Assembly (NCBI RefSeq): GCF_010671925.1
Contig: NZ_JAAHIH010000008.1
Location: 186,001 to 250,000 of the forward strand
From: Moorena sp. SIOASIH
GTDB taxonomy: Bacteria; Cyanobacteriota; Cyanobacteriia; Cyanobacteriales; Coleofasciculaceae
Reading direction: 5' to 3'
Length of the DNA stretch: 64,000 nt
Of this stretch, positions 1 through 8,659 are shown in pieces; position 1 is the stretch's first letter, and each line of letters opens with the position of its first letter. The notes beneath the pieces were generated by a model. That model searched no databases. It worked only from the letters and a program-made list of their open reading frames with translations, and was not told where the DNA came from. Both the position numbers and the translations under genes were made by a program.

Positions 1-1336
1 TACCCTGGCATACATAAGTTGAGAGTATTTCGAGAACAACCTGAAATGCATTGTAAGGAATAGAAGTTAATTTAAACCCAGGAATATGAATATATTTACC
101 CCCATTTTTATGGTGATATAGATAACGAATAGGATTATCATCCCGTTTGGCAGCATCTACCTCATCGGTAGTTTTTCTACCAGGATAAACTTGAACTGCT
201 TTTTTGAGCTTAATATTTTCCAATCCCTTAGCCCAAGGAATCCACCGAGAAATATCCTGCTTAATTGTGCTCAACATTTCTGCTTCCGTTCTACCAGTTA
301 TTTTTTCCAAATTATCCAACCATTCCTTAGGAATATTTTTCGGAGTTTCAGCCAAGGGAAAATCTAATTCTGCCTGGTTATATTCTCGACCAGAAAAAAT
401 TGCCAGATGATCGTATCCGACTTTAATTATTCCACCATATTGACCTCGAATGAGCATAGTACTAGAAAAACTTTTGTCGATTTCTGGAAACTGTTTTTTC
501 AAGTCTGAGGGAATCTTGTATAGTCCATAAACTTTTAGCTTTACTAGATTTCCTTCGATATATTGCTCAAATTTTAGTTCTGGAATCGGAATGCCCAAAC
601 CCTTGGCATAACCAGCATTAACTATCGTATCGAAATAAAGTTGATTATTGTGGTTTATATTTAACTCGAAGTTTTGACTATTGATGGCAATATTACGTAC
701 TTCATTATTGTAGTGAATGTCAAAAAAATTTTCTCTAACAAGAGAATTAAACAGATTTATCATGTGACAAACATATTCGGCAATATTTAAGACAAATTGC
801 CTAACTTTGACTGCACCAGCGATGTCCTGTTTGGCCGGATCGAAATTTCCAATTAAGGGTTTGATGGCTTCTTTATCTAGTATATTTACTAAGTATTCTG
901 GCTTACCAAAAATATTTTCATTCTGATATTTTTTTAAATGTTGCTGATAAATCTCAACCAGAGAAGCAGCAACATCTTTAAAAGTTATCCCTTCTTGGTT
1001 AATAGCAGTGTTTCCTATTTCATTGGGTACTAAATAATTAACATAGCTATCTCCAAAAACATACTCAGGCATTAATTTTTTAAATAAAATACTTTGTTTG
1101 AAGAAATGTTCCAGTGTCTTTTTATGTGCACCATAAACAAAATGATGCAAAATACCTGTATTATTGAGAGAAGCTCCATTTTTATTAAAAACTTTGGATT
1201 CAGCTTCAAAAACCGATACTTTAGCGATACCTAATCTAGCTAAAATACATGCTGTTGATACTCCCATAGCACCGGCTCCAATAATGGCTATATTTTGTCT
1301 TTGCTGAAGTGGTAGATTAAATACAGTTTCTAGCAT
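1..1336 (-). CDS. FAD-dependent oxidoreductase (DAO-like), truncated by window edge
   Basis: About 445 codons are visible, starting at the ATG whose complement lies at 1334-1336; the C-terminus is beyond the left edge. After a short lead the protein has the dinucleotide-binding motif IIGAGAMGVSTA near residues 18-29, then VFEAES, typical of the ADP-ribose/FAD Rossmann fold of D-amino-acid-oxidase-like flavoproteins. The middle and end contain the usual DAO pattern of a NAGYAKGLGIP segment and an R-x-DDNPIRYLYH segment. It probably oxidises an amine or amino-acid-like small molecule in the cytoplasm, but the substrate cannot be read from sequence. It stands alone, with more than 600 bp of repeat-rich DNA upstream. 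Confidence 0.8.
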   Translation of the reverse strand, partial: MLETVFNLPLQQRQNIAIIGAGAMGVSTACILARLGIAKVSVFEAESKVFNKNGASLNNTGILHHFVYGAHKKTLEHFFKQSILFKKLMPEYVFGDSYVNYLVPNEIGNTAINQEGITFKDVAASLVEIYQQHLKKYQNENIFGKPEYLVNILDKEAIKPLIGNFDPAKQDIAGAVKVRQFVLNIAEYVCHMINLFNSLVRENFFDIHYNNEVRNIAINSQNFELNINHNNQLYFDTIVNAGYAKGLGIPIPELKFEQYIEGNLVKLKVYGLYKIPSDLKKQFPEIDKSFSSTMLIRGQYGGIIKVGYDHLAIFSGREYNQAELDFPLAETPKNIPKEWLDNLEKITGRTEAEMLSTIKQDISRWIPWAKGLENIKLKKAVQVYPGRKTTDEVDAAKRDDNPIRYLYHHKNGGKYIHIPGFKLTSIPYNAFQVVLEILSTYVCQG

Positions 1337-1707
1337 TTTTATCCAGAGCAATTCCATCTAAATCAGGTTAAAATAGAAGCAAACGTGATTGGACTTCTTT
1401 TCCACGATAATTCTCATTTTTGCTTGCTTCAAGGAGCATAGCAACGGAGTCGGAACGTTGATTTTCCTTAAAGGGGCTACTTTGAGTATTTATACTTATT
1501 TCAATTGTTCTCTATAGCTGGTATCACAGTTTAGGGTGCGGAATGTGGGTTAAAAGTCACTAAGTCCGATTGTCATAATTGGTTTACTCACTGCTGTTAC
1601 TTTACCTCATAAGTCTTAGAATTGCTATATGCTTTATTAAATATTGCCTCTATTCCTCTCCTGGGAGGGGTTAGGGTGTGTTTTTAAAGTTTTCCGCAAG
1701 ATTATGA

Positions 1708-1782
1708 TCCCCCCCAGCCCCCCTTAAAAAAGGGGGGAGCCATACTCAAAGTCCCCCTTTTTTAAGGGGGATAATGGGGGAT
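1708..1782. repeat. G/C-tract inverted repeat (REP-like)
   Basis: A C-tract/A-tract/G-tract palindrome is followed by a second copy of the same palindrome about 25 bp later, so the pair can fold into one or two strong hairpins. Related G-tract palindromes recur near 4705-4945, 38190-38225 and 45000-45080. The 1337-1944 gap holds only this, a heptamer array and no credible gene. Confidence 0.6.
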
Positions 1783-1856
1783 CTCCGAGGCAATAAAACA
1801 CGACCTAGGGGTGGGTTCCTCTTGCCTATTGCCTATTGCCTCTTGCCTCTTCTCCC

Positions 1857-1899
1857 TGTTCCCGATTCCCGATTCCCGATTCCCGATTCCCGATTCCCT
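1857..1899. repeat. Heptanucleotide tandem array (GATTCCC unit)
   Basis: Five to six copies of a 7-nt unit GATTCCC lie just upstream of xseB. It is one of many period-7 arrays in this window. Confidence 0.85.
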
Positions 1900-1944
1900 A
1901 AAATAAAAAAATTGTCTACCTTACCCCATTAACAATTGCTATCT

Positions 1945-2208
1945 ATGGAAACTCAACCTGATTCAAACCTAACTGATTCAAACCTAAGTAAAATCCCTTC
2001 TGGAGAAACCTGGAACTATGAAGCGACGGTGGCTAAAGTTGAAACTATTATTAGGCAAATAGAAACGGGAGAACTAGAACTAGCAGAGGTGTTTGATCAG
2101 TTCGCTACTGCTGTCGAATATCTCCATCAATGTGAAGATTTTCTGGCCGAGCGACAGCAAAAGATGGATTTGTTGATTGAGACGCTGACTAATGATTCTG
2201 ATTTTTAA
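1945..2208 (+). CDS. xseB: Exodeoxyribonuclease VII small subunit
   Basis: An 87-residue acidic helical protein. Residues from about 20 onward (NYEATVAKVETIIRQIETGE, then a LELAEVFDQF segment and a CEDFLAER segment) match the XseB family pattern of two antiparallel helices that bind XseA. The complex degrades single-stranded DNA to oligonucleotides in the cytoplasm. The ATG at 1945 is preferred over the in-frame TTG at 1936, three codons upstream, because it gives the usual family length. xseA is not adjacent in this window. The spacing downstream is filled with repeats, so the gene is probably transcribed alone. Confidence 0.88.
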   Translation: METQPDSNLTDSNLSKIPSGETWNYEATVAKVETIIRQIETGELELAEVFDQFATAVEYLHQCEDFLAERQQKMDLLIETLTNDSDF

Positions 2209-2279
2209 TAGTAATAAGCCTGTCAGCTGTCAGCCGTCAGGTTTTGAATAAAAGAGGTAAGCATTCGTTAGGTCACAGG

Positions 2280-2445
<166 letters not shown>

Positions 2446-2448
2446 ACA

Positions 2449-3057
2449 TCAGCCCATCCCTTGAATACCAACATGTCCAGCAAAGGCATACCAATCTTCA
2501 CTAAAGCCTTTGAATTCCAGATCTTTCAGGCTAAATTTTACGTGATTCTCCTCCACAGTAAACTTAATGGTATTATCAGCATTAGGTTGATCAGTAACAA
2601 TCACCAATTCAGTGCCTGCTGGAATTTCCTGCTTTGATGCTTCATTCAACATATTAGATTGAATAGGAGCTCGCTTAATTACCGTATCTTGATTAAAGAA
2701 AAGGTTAAGTAAAACAGGTTGATTGACTAAGGTATTCTGATAAATAGGAATGTTGAAAGCAGTCTTATCCTCTTGTTTAGACACTACATTACTAACAGTT
2801 TCTACCGGTTGAATACTATCCATCATAATTGCTACATGGTCTTCAAAGGCATACCAATCACCACTGAAACCCTTAAAAGCAATATCTTTTAAACCCAGTT
2901 TAATGTGATTGCCAGATTCCTGACCATAATAGCGAAGTACTAATAGAGTACCTGCTGGTACCATCTGACGTTTATTATCAGGCAATTGCGACGATTGAAT
3001 CGGCTCTTGCTTGAGATAGCTATCTTGCTTAAACAGAATTCTTAATACATTTGCCAT
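2449..3057 (-). CDS. Protein of two duplicated about 90-residue domains, function unknown
   Basis: 202 residues made of two clearly homologous halves. Residues about 8-75 (QDS-x-LKQEPIQSSQLPDN, then VPAGT, HIKLGLKD and KGFSGDWYAFEDHV) and about 112-200 (QDT-x-IKRAPIQSNMLNE, then IPAGTELV, HVKFSLKD and KGFSEDWYAFAGHV) repeat the same motif order. Similar short domains occur in cyanobacteria, often attached to cell-wall amidase or peptidase domains, so a wall- or ligand-binding role is conceivable but only inferred. There is no signal peptide or membrane segment. The start ATG (complement at 3055-3057) is the only early Met. It is flanked on both sides by repeat arrays. Confidence 0.7.
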   Translation of the reverse strand: MANVLRILFKQDSYLKQEPIQSSQLPDNKRQMVPAGTLLVLRYYGQESGNHIKLGLKDIAFKGFSGDWYAFEDHVAIMMDSIQPVETVSNVVSKQEDKTAFNIPIYQNTLVNQPVLLNLFFNQDTVIKRAPIQSNMLNEASKQEIPAGTELVIVTDQPNADNTIKFTVEENHVKFSLKDLEFKGFSEDWYAFAGHVGIQGMG

Positions 3058-3099
3058 GACAGTATACCGGTTTTTAATTGGGTAAGGTAAAAATCAAAC

Positions 3100-3479
3100 T
3101 TTTAGAATTAAGAATGTAGAATTAAGAATGTAGAATTAAGAATGTAGAATTGAGAATTAAGAATTAAGAATTAAGAATTGAGAATTGAGAATTAAGAATT
3201 GAGAATTGAGAATTGAGAATTGGGAATTCACCATTCTGCCTTCACCATTGACCATTCACCATTGACCATTCACCATTGACCATTCACCATTCACCATTCA
3301 CCATTCACCATTCACCATTCTTAATTCTACATTCTACATTCTACATTCTTAATTATCCATTCTACATTCTTAATTATCCATTCTTAATTCTTAATTATTC
3401 ATTCTTAATTATCCATTCTACATTCTTAATTATCCATTCTTCATTCTTCATTCTAAATTATTTATTCTAAATTATTCAT
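3100..3479. repeat. Period-7 low-complexity arrays (GAATTAA, ACCATTC, TTAATTC families)
   Basis: Consecutive stretches of 7-nt units change sequence along the way: GAATTAA/GAATTGA, then CACCATT, then variants of TTAATTC and TACATTC. The first and last parts are near reverse complements, so the block could fold on itself. Open frames across it are by-products of the periodicity. Confidence 0.8.
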
Positions 3480-4673
3480 TCAACTAATACTACCCCGTTT
3501 ACGAGCCTCCTTATAGGATATTCCCACATTCTTGACACCTGCCCGAATCATTTGTTGTTCAAGCAAAGCAAAGAAGCGATTCCGGTCACCGGCCTTAATC
3601 ACGGCCTGATTATGAGCTTCAGACACAGCAATGGGATAACCATATCCTTTATATACCTGCCCCAGCATTAAACTCAAGGCTTGATTGAGCAAGGCTGAAT
3701 TCTGGGCTACCCATTCTGGCATCTCGATACGAGCAATTTCTGTACCCACATGGACATAACAGAAATAGATCCGGTGATGGTCGTATAAATCCAGAATCCG
3801 TGCGGAACTCTGAAATAGAGGGCTACGCTGTCCTGGTTGCAAGAAACTTGCCCACAGAGTGGTATCCCGCAAGGGGTCTATCACCTGACAGGGCAACTTG
3901 TCCGTGAGATTACCACATTGGGTGATACATTTTGGTGTTTCATAGGGACAAGCTGGTAATCTGAGGAAATTAACCATTTCTACACTACGAGAAGCACTCA
4001 GGTAACCAATCAGGGGTACATTAACAGAACGCAACTGCTCCCAAGCTGTTAGAATCGGAGGCAGTATGCGATCGCGTGCTTCCCCTGGCATCCCATCTAG
4101 AAACCAGTAAATTAGGGAACCATCTACTATCGCTAGATTGGGGGTATCCCTGTGGGGGGCTGGTGGATTCACCCAACGGCAAGCCATTTCTGCTAACATC
4201 GATACCTCGGAAATGGTGCGTCGATGTCCCATCCACTCCTCCGTGCGAATCCCCCACTGACGAGAAATATATAAGTCTTCCGGTCGGTAGAACACTTCGG
4301 GCACACTATCTAACAGAGGGTAGAGACTTTGTCCATAGTGCAACATTACCCGACCCACATTAATCACATAACAGTAGAGGATTTCGTGGTGAGAGGGGGA
4401 AATTTGAGACCCATCGGTGGCGAAAACACTATGGCTTTCTGGGGGAATACTGATATCAACACAAGTATCCAGAGCTTCTACAGGTGTTGCCGCCGTGAAA
4501 ATCATGCGATCGCGCCATTGCTGATGAGACTTGACCAAACTCTCTTGTTGTGTTTTAGCCTTTGCCAGTAATTGTTCAGCCCGTTCTAAGCGTTGGCGAG
4601 ACGCCACCGCCTCTAGTCTCAGGTGATTACTAATACCAGGGATTTGTCCTGCCAGTTTTGCCAGATCAAGCAT
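3480..4673 (-). CDS. NurA-domain nuclease-like protein
   Basis: 397 residues. NurA is a 5'-to-3' nuclease that in archaea works with the HerA helicase in DNA-end resection. Here an N-terminal helical region (1-60) precedes FATDGSQISPSHHE near residues 84-97 and LAIVDGSLIYWFL near 183-195. Both carry the conserved DGS aspartates of the NurA metal site. A late conserved segment, VSEAHNQAVIKAG, lies near 350-362. Length fits cyanobacterial NurA-domain proteins. No HerA-like ATPase is next to it, so the partner must be elsewhere or the role has drifted. The start ATG complement is at 4671-4673. Confidence 0.82.
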   Translation of the reverse strand: MLDLAKLAGQIPGISNHLRLEAVASRQRLERAEQLLAKAKTQQESLVKSHQQWRDRMIFTAATPVEALDTCVDISIPPESHSVFATDGSQISPSHHEILYCYVINVGRVMLHYGQSLYPLLDSVPEVFYRPEDLYISRQWGIRTEEWMGHRRTISEVSMLAEMACRWVNPPAPHRDTPNLAIVDGSLIYWFLDGMPGEARDRILPPILTAWEQLRSVNVPLIGYLSASRSVEMVNFLRLPACPYETPKCITQCGNLTDKLPCQVIDPLRDTTLWASFLQPGQRSPLFQSSARILDLYDHHRIYFCYVHVGTEIARIEMPEWVAQNSALLNQALSLMLGQVYKGYGYPIAVSEAHNQAVIKAGDRNRFFALLEQQMIRAGVKNVGISYKEARKRGSIS

Positions 4674-4704
4674 GGAGAGCTCATCAGTAGATTTACTGTA
4701 GATT

Positions 4705-4945
4705 TACGAATTGCCCCCTAAATCCCCCAAAATTGGGGGACTTTGACAGTATAGCGGTTTTTATCCTAATGAGGTACACAAGTTTTTTCCCTCTTCTGTC
4801 TTCTGTCTTCTCTATTCTCTCTTCCCTGTTCCCTGTTCCCTGTTCCCTAAAACCCCAAAATTGTACCTCACCTAATTGAAAACCGCTATAGTACCCAGAT
4901 TTGGGGGGTTAGGGGGGCAAAACCAACTAAACTTCGTAAGTCCTA
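4705..4945. repeat. Outer REP-like palindrome interrupted by a MITE
   Basis: The outer arms, about 4705-4749 and 4891-4945, match the uninterrupted element at about 44970-45080 (both contain GACTTTGACA on the left and CAGATTTGGGGGG on the right). The MITE at 4752-4888 sits between them, giving a nested insertion. Confidence 0.7.
4752..4888. mobile_element. MITE, TAGCGGTTTTT family, with internal heptamers
   Basis: The ends are inverted repeats: TAGCGGTTTTTATCCTAATG plus AGGTACACA on the left, and TTGTACCTCA plus CCTAATTGAAAACCGCTA on the right. TA flanks both ends (4750-4751 and 4889-4890), as expected of TA-targeting elements of the IS630/Tc1-mariner type. The interior holds GTTCCCT heptamers. 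There is no coding capacity. Confidence 0.75.
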
Positions 4946-5034
4946 ACTAAGGGAAAATTAGTGATCTGTAACACAGGTTTCTTGTGATCATAAACGACTC
5001 ATGAAGTGATCCGAAACCAACAGAGATAAATAAA

Positions 5035-5125
5035 CACAATTGTATACATCAGGCTCCAATAACAAACGCGATCCTATACACCAGCCTCAGATCACAAACA
5101 TGATTGCATACATCACCTTTTCATA
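5035..5125. repeat. Imperfect 30-nt tandem repeats upstream of the metalloprotease gene
   Basis: Three degenerate copies of a unit containing CATACATCA and AACAAACGCGAT follow each other. Related units occur at 13220-13440. They may overlap the promoter of the gene that begins at 5168. Confidence 0.55.
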
Positions 5126-5167
5126 CTGACAGTATCCATGTCAGTAATTTCCACGAGGTAAAATGTT

Positions 5168-6640
5168 ATGAAGAATCGCCAATTAATGATGTCCTTGTCC
5201 CTGGCATCTGCAGCAGTAATTGGTGGTAACGCCCCAGCTCAAGCCATAGACTTCGACTTCAGCTATCAACCAGGAACTACCCTCGAACAAATGCTCGCGT
5301 TTGAAATGGCTGGTGAGATTTGGTCTTACTATTTAACCGATGATGTCACCGTCAAAATTCACGTTGAGATGACCGACGGCTTGCCCTCTAACATCCTCGG
5401 TGGGGCACTCCCTGGTCTGCAAAAGAATAAAAACTACAAAACATTTCGGAAGAAGCTGAAGTCTGATAGAACATCGGAAGATGATTATATTGCTTATGAT
5501 AGTCTGCAAGAACATCAGTATAGTGATGGCAATACTCGCTATCATGGGGTGTTTGAAAGCGGAGAAGGGTGGTACAACAAAAACATTGCTCTGACCAATG
5601 CCAATGCCAAAGCCATAAAATACCACAGCAATAACTCCCTGCTCGATGGCTATATCGTCATGAATGATACCTTCAATTGGAGCTATGATTACCAGCGTAA
5701 TGCCCCAACCCCATCAGACGCCGTAGACTTCCTGAGTGTGGCCATGCATGAAATTGGTCATATCTTCGGCTTCGTCAGTGGGGTCGATTCGACCATACTC
5801 GCGGATAATGACGCTAGTTATGAGATGAACCTTGAGCGTCTGATGCGTACTACCGCCCTGGATATGTACCGCTATACTAACTGGAGCGCAAATATTAACA
5901 GGATTGATATGGCCTATGGTGTCAACGCCTTATTTTCCATTGATGGGGGTGATACAGCTCGGGCAGAGTTTTCTGAAGGCAAGGATCCCCATTTAGGATT
6001 CGGAGGTGATGGGTATCAAGCCAGCCACTGGGACGGTCAGGGCAATGATTTGGGCGTTATGAAGCCAGCCCTAGGTTGGGCAGAGAGGTCCGATATCTCA
6101 CCACTAGATTTGGAAGCCTTTGATGTGATTGGCTGGGACCTTAACTCCGTTGTGTTCGGCTCAGATGACCGTCCCAGTGAATCAAATATGACCCTAAATC
6201 TGAATAACTTGGTCAACAACGCCAAGAATACCTTAGCCGACGAAATCGGTGACTATTTGAATGATCCTAACGTCGATGCCTCATCCATCGACTGGTATAT
6301 CGCCAATGATAACGAAACAGCAGGCTCCTGGCTAGATGAAGACCGCATCCAGGATGTGATCGACATGTACGAATCGGGCTATGGTGGCGGTAGTGGCGGT
6401 GGCAGTGGCGGTGGTGGCAGTGGTGGCGGCAGTGGCAGTAGTGGTGGTGGTGGCAATGGCAATGACAGTGGGCAAGTATTAGGCCACGTGCTAGAACAGG
6501 GTTTTTTTTCGGATTTCAATTGGTCAACCTTCAATCCTGACCAGGGAGTGGCTCAGGTGCCAGACCCAGGGGCGACCAGTGGCTTAATTGGCTTAGGTCT
6601 GTTCGGCATTGGTGGTTTGTTCAAGGGTCGTAGCAGGTAG
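5168..6640 (+). CDS. Secreted PEP-CTERM zinc metalloprotease (NF038122-like)
   Basis: 490 residues. A signal peptide (MKNRQLMMSLSLASAAVIGG, cleaved near APAQA) is followed by a catalytic domain. The zinc motif is at H194-E195-x-x-H198 (HEIGHIFGFVSGVD), an extended HExxHxxGF-type site as in metzincin-like peptidases. A Gly/Ser-rich linker (about 400-440) follows. The tail is a PEP-CTERM sorting signal: VPDPGATSGLIGLGLFGIGG plus LFKGRSR, that is a VPDP motif, a hydrophobic helix and a basic end. The protein is probably exported and processed by an exosortase, then anchored or released. The start was chosen because it gives the intact signal peptide. Substrate unknown. Confidence 0.87.
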   Translation: MKNRQLMMSLSLASAAVIGGNAPAQAIDFDFSYQPGTTLEQMLAFEMAGEIWSYYLTDDVTVKIHVEMTDGLPSNILGGALPGLQKNKNYKTFRKKLKSDRTSEDDYIAYDSLQEHQYSDGNTRYHGVFESGEGWYNKNIALTNANAKAIKYHSNNSLLDGYIVMNDTFNWSYDYQRNAPTPSDAVDFLSVAMHEIGHIFGFVSGVDSTILADNDASYEMNLERLMRTTALDMYRYTNWSANINRIDMAYGVNALFSIDGGDTARAEFSEGKDPHLGFGGDGYQASHWDGQGNDLGVMKPALGWAERSDISPLDLEAFDVIGWDLNSVVFGSDDRPSESNMTLNLNNLVNNAKNTLADEIGDYLNDPNVDASSIDWYIANDNETAGSWLDEDRIQDVIDMYESGYGGGSGGGSGGGGSGGGSGSSGGGGNGNDSGQVLGHVLEQGFFSDFNWSTFNPDQGVAQVPDPGATSGLIGLGLFGIGGLFKGRSR

Positions 6641-7318
6641 TGCAGCCATCTGGCCTGATCAAAAAAGGGAACAGGGAACAGTAGCAAAGAGAGCCAAAGG
6701 GTGCATCTTAGTATTTGTAAAAAAAATGGGCTCTACCGAACTTGCTGTGTAGAAAGGTTATCAAATAATTATTATAATCATTATTGGGCGAGAGTTTTAG
6801 TTTTTAAAATAGCAAAGGGAACAGGGAATAGGGAACAGGTAACAGGGAGTAGGGAGTAGGGAGCAGGGAACAGGGAACAAAAATTCTCACAATTCATTGA
6901 GGATTGATATATAATGATTTTTTATAAATAACCGTTCCCATCAGACCTAGTCGGCAATAAGTGCGGTTTTATACATACTATGTTCGGTAGAGCAAAAAAA
7001 TGGAAGTGTGGGAATTTTATGAGAATTTTTTCCTAATTTCAAAAGCATGGAACATAGGGTTACAGACATTTTTGAAATCAATAGACCTCTGGCAAAAGTA
7101 TTTTTTTGATACTGTTTTCGTCAATTCTTGTTACTGTTTTCTGTCTCCTGTCTCCTGTCTCCTGACAACTGCCGCGAAGTCTAATCAGGTACACAATAGA
7201 CATCGCCGCAGTTGTTGGGAACTTCGGATCTCGGTAGAAGAATTGACCCAAACAGTATCTGATTTCTATAATCCGTCTGAGGTACTTACGCTATAGCGGT
7301 AGGTTTGGTGTGGGTACC
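6641..7318. repeat. Gene-free spacer with GCTCTACCGAAC inverted-repeat element
   Basis: The 12-bp sequence GCTCTACCGAAC at 6730-6741 recurs inverted at 6982-6993, bounding a MITE-like stretch of about 265 bp. Its interior includes GGGAACA/GGGAGTA heptamers. The open frame at 7000-7296 has no recognisable protein pattern and is not called. Confidence 0.55.
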
Positions 7319-7771
7319 TCACACAGATTGCTGTGGATCCTCTGGGGGAGGATGTAACCCCCCTTTGACCCAAAGTTGTCGAGATTTCACGATGAATTTT
7401 TCAGTGCGACGCTCGTCGTTGAGATCCAGTCGAGCGCAGGTTGCTCGTCCTGTTGGGCTGGTGCCTATAATGCGCAGACCATCAGCTGTCCAGATGAAAT
7501 GATCAGACCATGACTGTAAACGAGGGTTGAACAAGGGGACTTCGTTTCCGGTATCGGGATCAATTCCGGTTGTGAAGTTGTAGCGCCTTTCGTTGCAGCG
7601 ACGGCAGGCTAAGGCAAGATTATCTAGACGATCAGTTCCCCCCAATGATCTTGGCCAAAGATGATCGACCGAAAGGGGTGCGTTGCTTAGAATTTCGGGA
7701 TAGTGACAATATTCACATTGAAATACTGCCCGTTTTCTGAGCTGCTGGTAGAGCTGTTTAGGAATGGGCAT
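7319..7771 (-). CDS. HNH endonuclease
   Basis: 150 residues. The HNH zinc-finger nuclease core spans about residues 14-66: FQCEYCHYPE (first CxxC), LSVDHLWPRSLGG (DH, the catalytic His strand), then DNLALACRRCNERR (N and second CxxC). This is the compact cyanobacterial HNH form. The C-terminal half is a conserved accessory region of unknown role. Its first codons overlap the end of the upstream small gene by 14 bp, implying translational coupling. It could be a homing-type or defence nuclease; sequence alone does not say. Confidence 0.85.
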   Translation of the reverse strand: MPIPKQLYQQLRKRAVFQCEYCHYPEILSNAPLSVDHLWPRSLGGTDRLDNLALACRRCNERRYNFTTGIDPDTGNEVPLFNPRLQSWSDHFIWTADGLRIIGTSPTGRATCARLDLNDERRTEKFIVKSRQLWVKGGLHPPPEDPQQSV

Positions 7772-8009
7772 TGGCAGCTTCAGCCATCATGACTGCATTG
7801 ATATAGCTGAAAATATCATCCAGTTCGCCAATGGCTTCCAGCTCCAGTGTTTCGTCTGGAGTGAGTTGATCGTCTTTTTTCTTATCGAGCAGGGTTTGCA
7901 TCCGCTCCCCAAGCTCATCGGTGAATTTGAACAGGGTTAAGTTATTGGTTCGCTCAAGGCGAAGTCCTTGATGCAAAAAGGTGGATGGTTTGATCCCGAT
8001 AGCAGTCAT
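7758..8009 (-). CDS. Small protein co-encoded with HNH nuclease
   Basis: 83 residues from ATG (complement at 8007-8009), beginning MTAIGIKPSTFLHQG. It is acidic and helical (SMART-like motif absent), with TPDETLELEAIGELDDIF near residues 50-67. Only this C-terminal part of a longer open frame is protein-like; upstream codons translate the CCATTCCACC repeats. It overlaps the HNH gene by 14 bp and probably forms a two-gene operon with it. It may be a partner or immunity-like factor, which is inference from position only. Confidence 0.65.
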   Translation of the reverse strand: MTAIGIKPSTFLHQGLRLERTNNLTLFKFTDELGERMQTLLDKKKDDQLTPDETLELEAIGELDDIFSYINAVMMAEAANAHS

Positions 8010-8204
8010 AGTTGTTTTTGTGAGGAATCTTATTGATTTTAGCAATTCGGAGAAACGGAGATCTGGAGCTCCAACCCGGGCGCGAGGAGATGGCCAGATC
8101 AAATTGATGTCTAGCCCTAATTTCGGTGAATTGCTATTAATGAGTTTTTCATAACTATGAGCTACACAGGATTTTTGGCGTTGCGTCAGTCTTCTTTTGA
8201 ATAG

Positions 8205-8552
8205 GAGTAGAGTGGGCATCCTGCCCGCGCGAAAATATATTGAAACTGGCAAGATGCCAGTTCCACCAAGATCCCCATTCCACGGCCAGATCCCCATTCC
8301 ACAGGTGCGACCCGTTGTAACGGGCAAGATGCCCATTCCACCAAGATGCCCATTCCACGGGTGCGACCCGTAAGGGGCAAGATGCCCATTCCACCAAGAT
8401 GCCCATTCCACCTCACTCTTAAAATCATTCCATTATTAGCCGGATTTTTTACCTGTTCCCTATTCCCTATTCCCTATTCCCTATTCCCTATTCCCTGTTC
8501 CCTGCTCCCTAAAACCCAAGAATTTGTACCTGACCCAATTGAAAACCCCTGT
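8205..8552. repeat. GATGCCCATTCCACCAA tandem repeats and MITE right end
   Basis: From 8205 to 8415, degenerate repeats built on CAAGATGCCCATTCCAC alternate with GGTGCGACCCGT. From about 8450 to 8552 there is a TTCCCTA heptamer array ending in TTGTACCTGACCCAATTG, a decayed right end of the 4752-type MITE. Open frames here, translating to WNGHLGGMGILP repeats, are artefacts. Confidence 0.75.
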
Positions 8553-8659
8553 AAAACAATTTCCCCTTTTCTAGTCATCAGCGTTACTTGGTCTAGAGGT
8601 TTGGGAATTCTAGAGGATAGTTCTTGCCCACAACATGCTTGAGTCTCTAGAAAAGCCTC

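Noticed and set aside
7000..7296. Possible 98-residue gene
   Set aside because: Its first half is AT-rich low-complexity and its middle is TCTCCTG heptamers. No recognised family and no ribosome-binding site.
8155..8428. Overlapping minus-strand frames with WNGHLGGMGILP repeats
   Set aside because: They translate the CCATTCCACCAAGATGCC tandem repeats. Only the C-terminal 83 residues of the longest one, from 8009, are protein-like.
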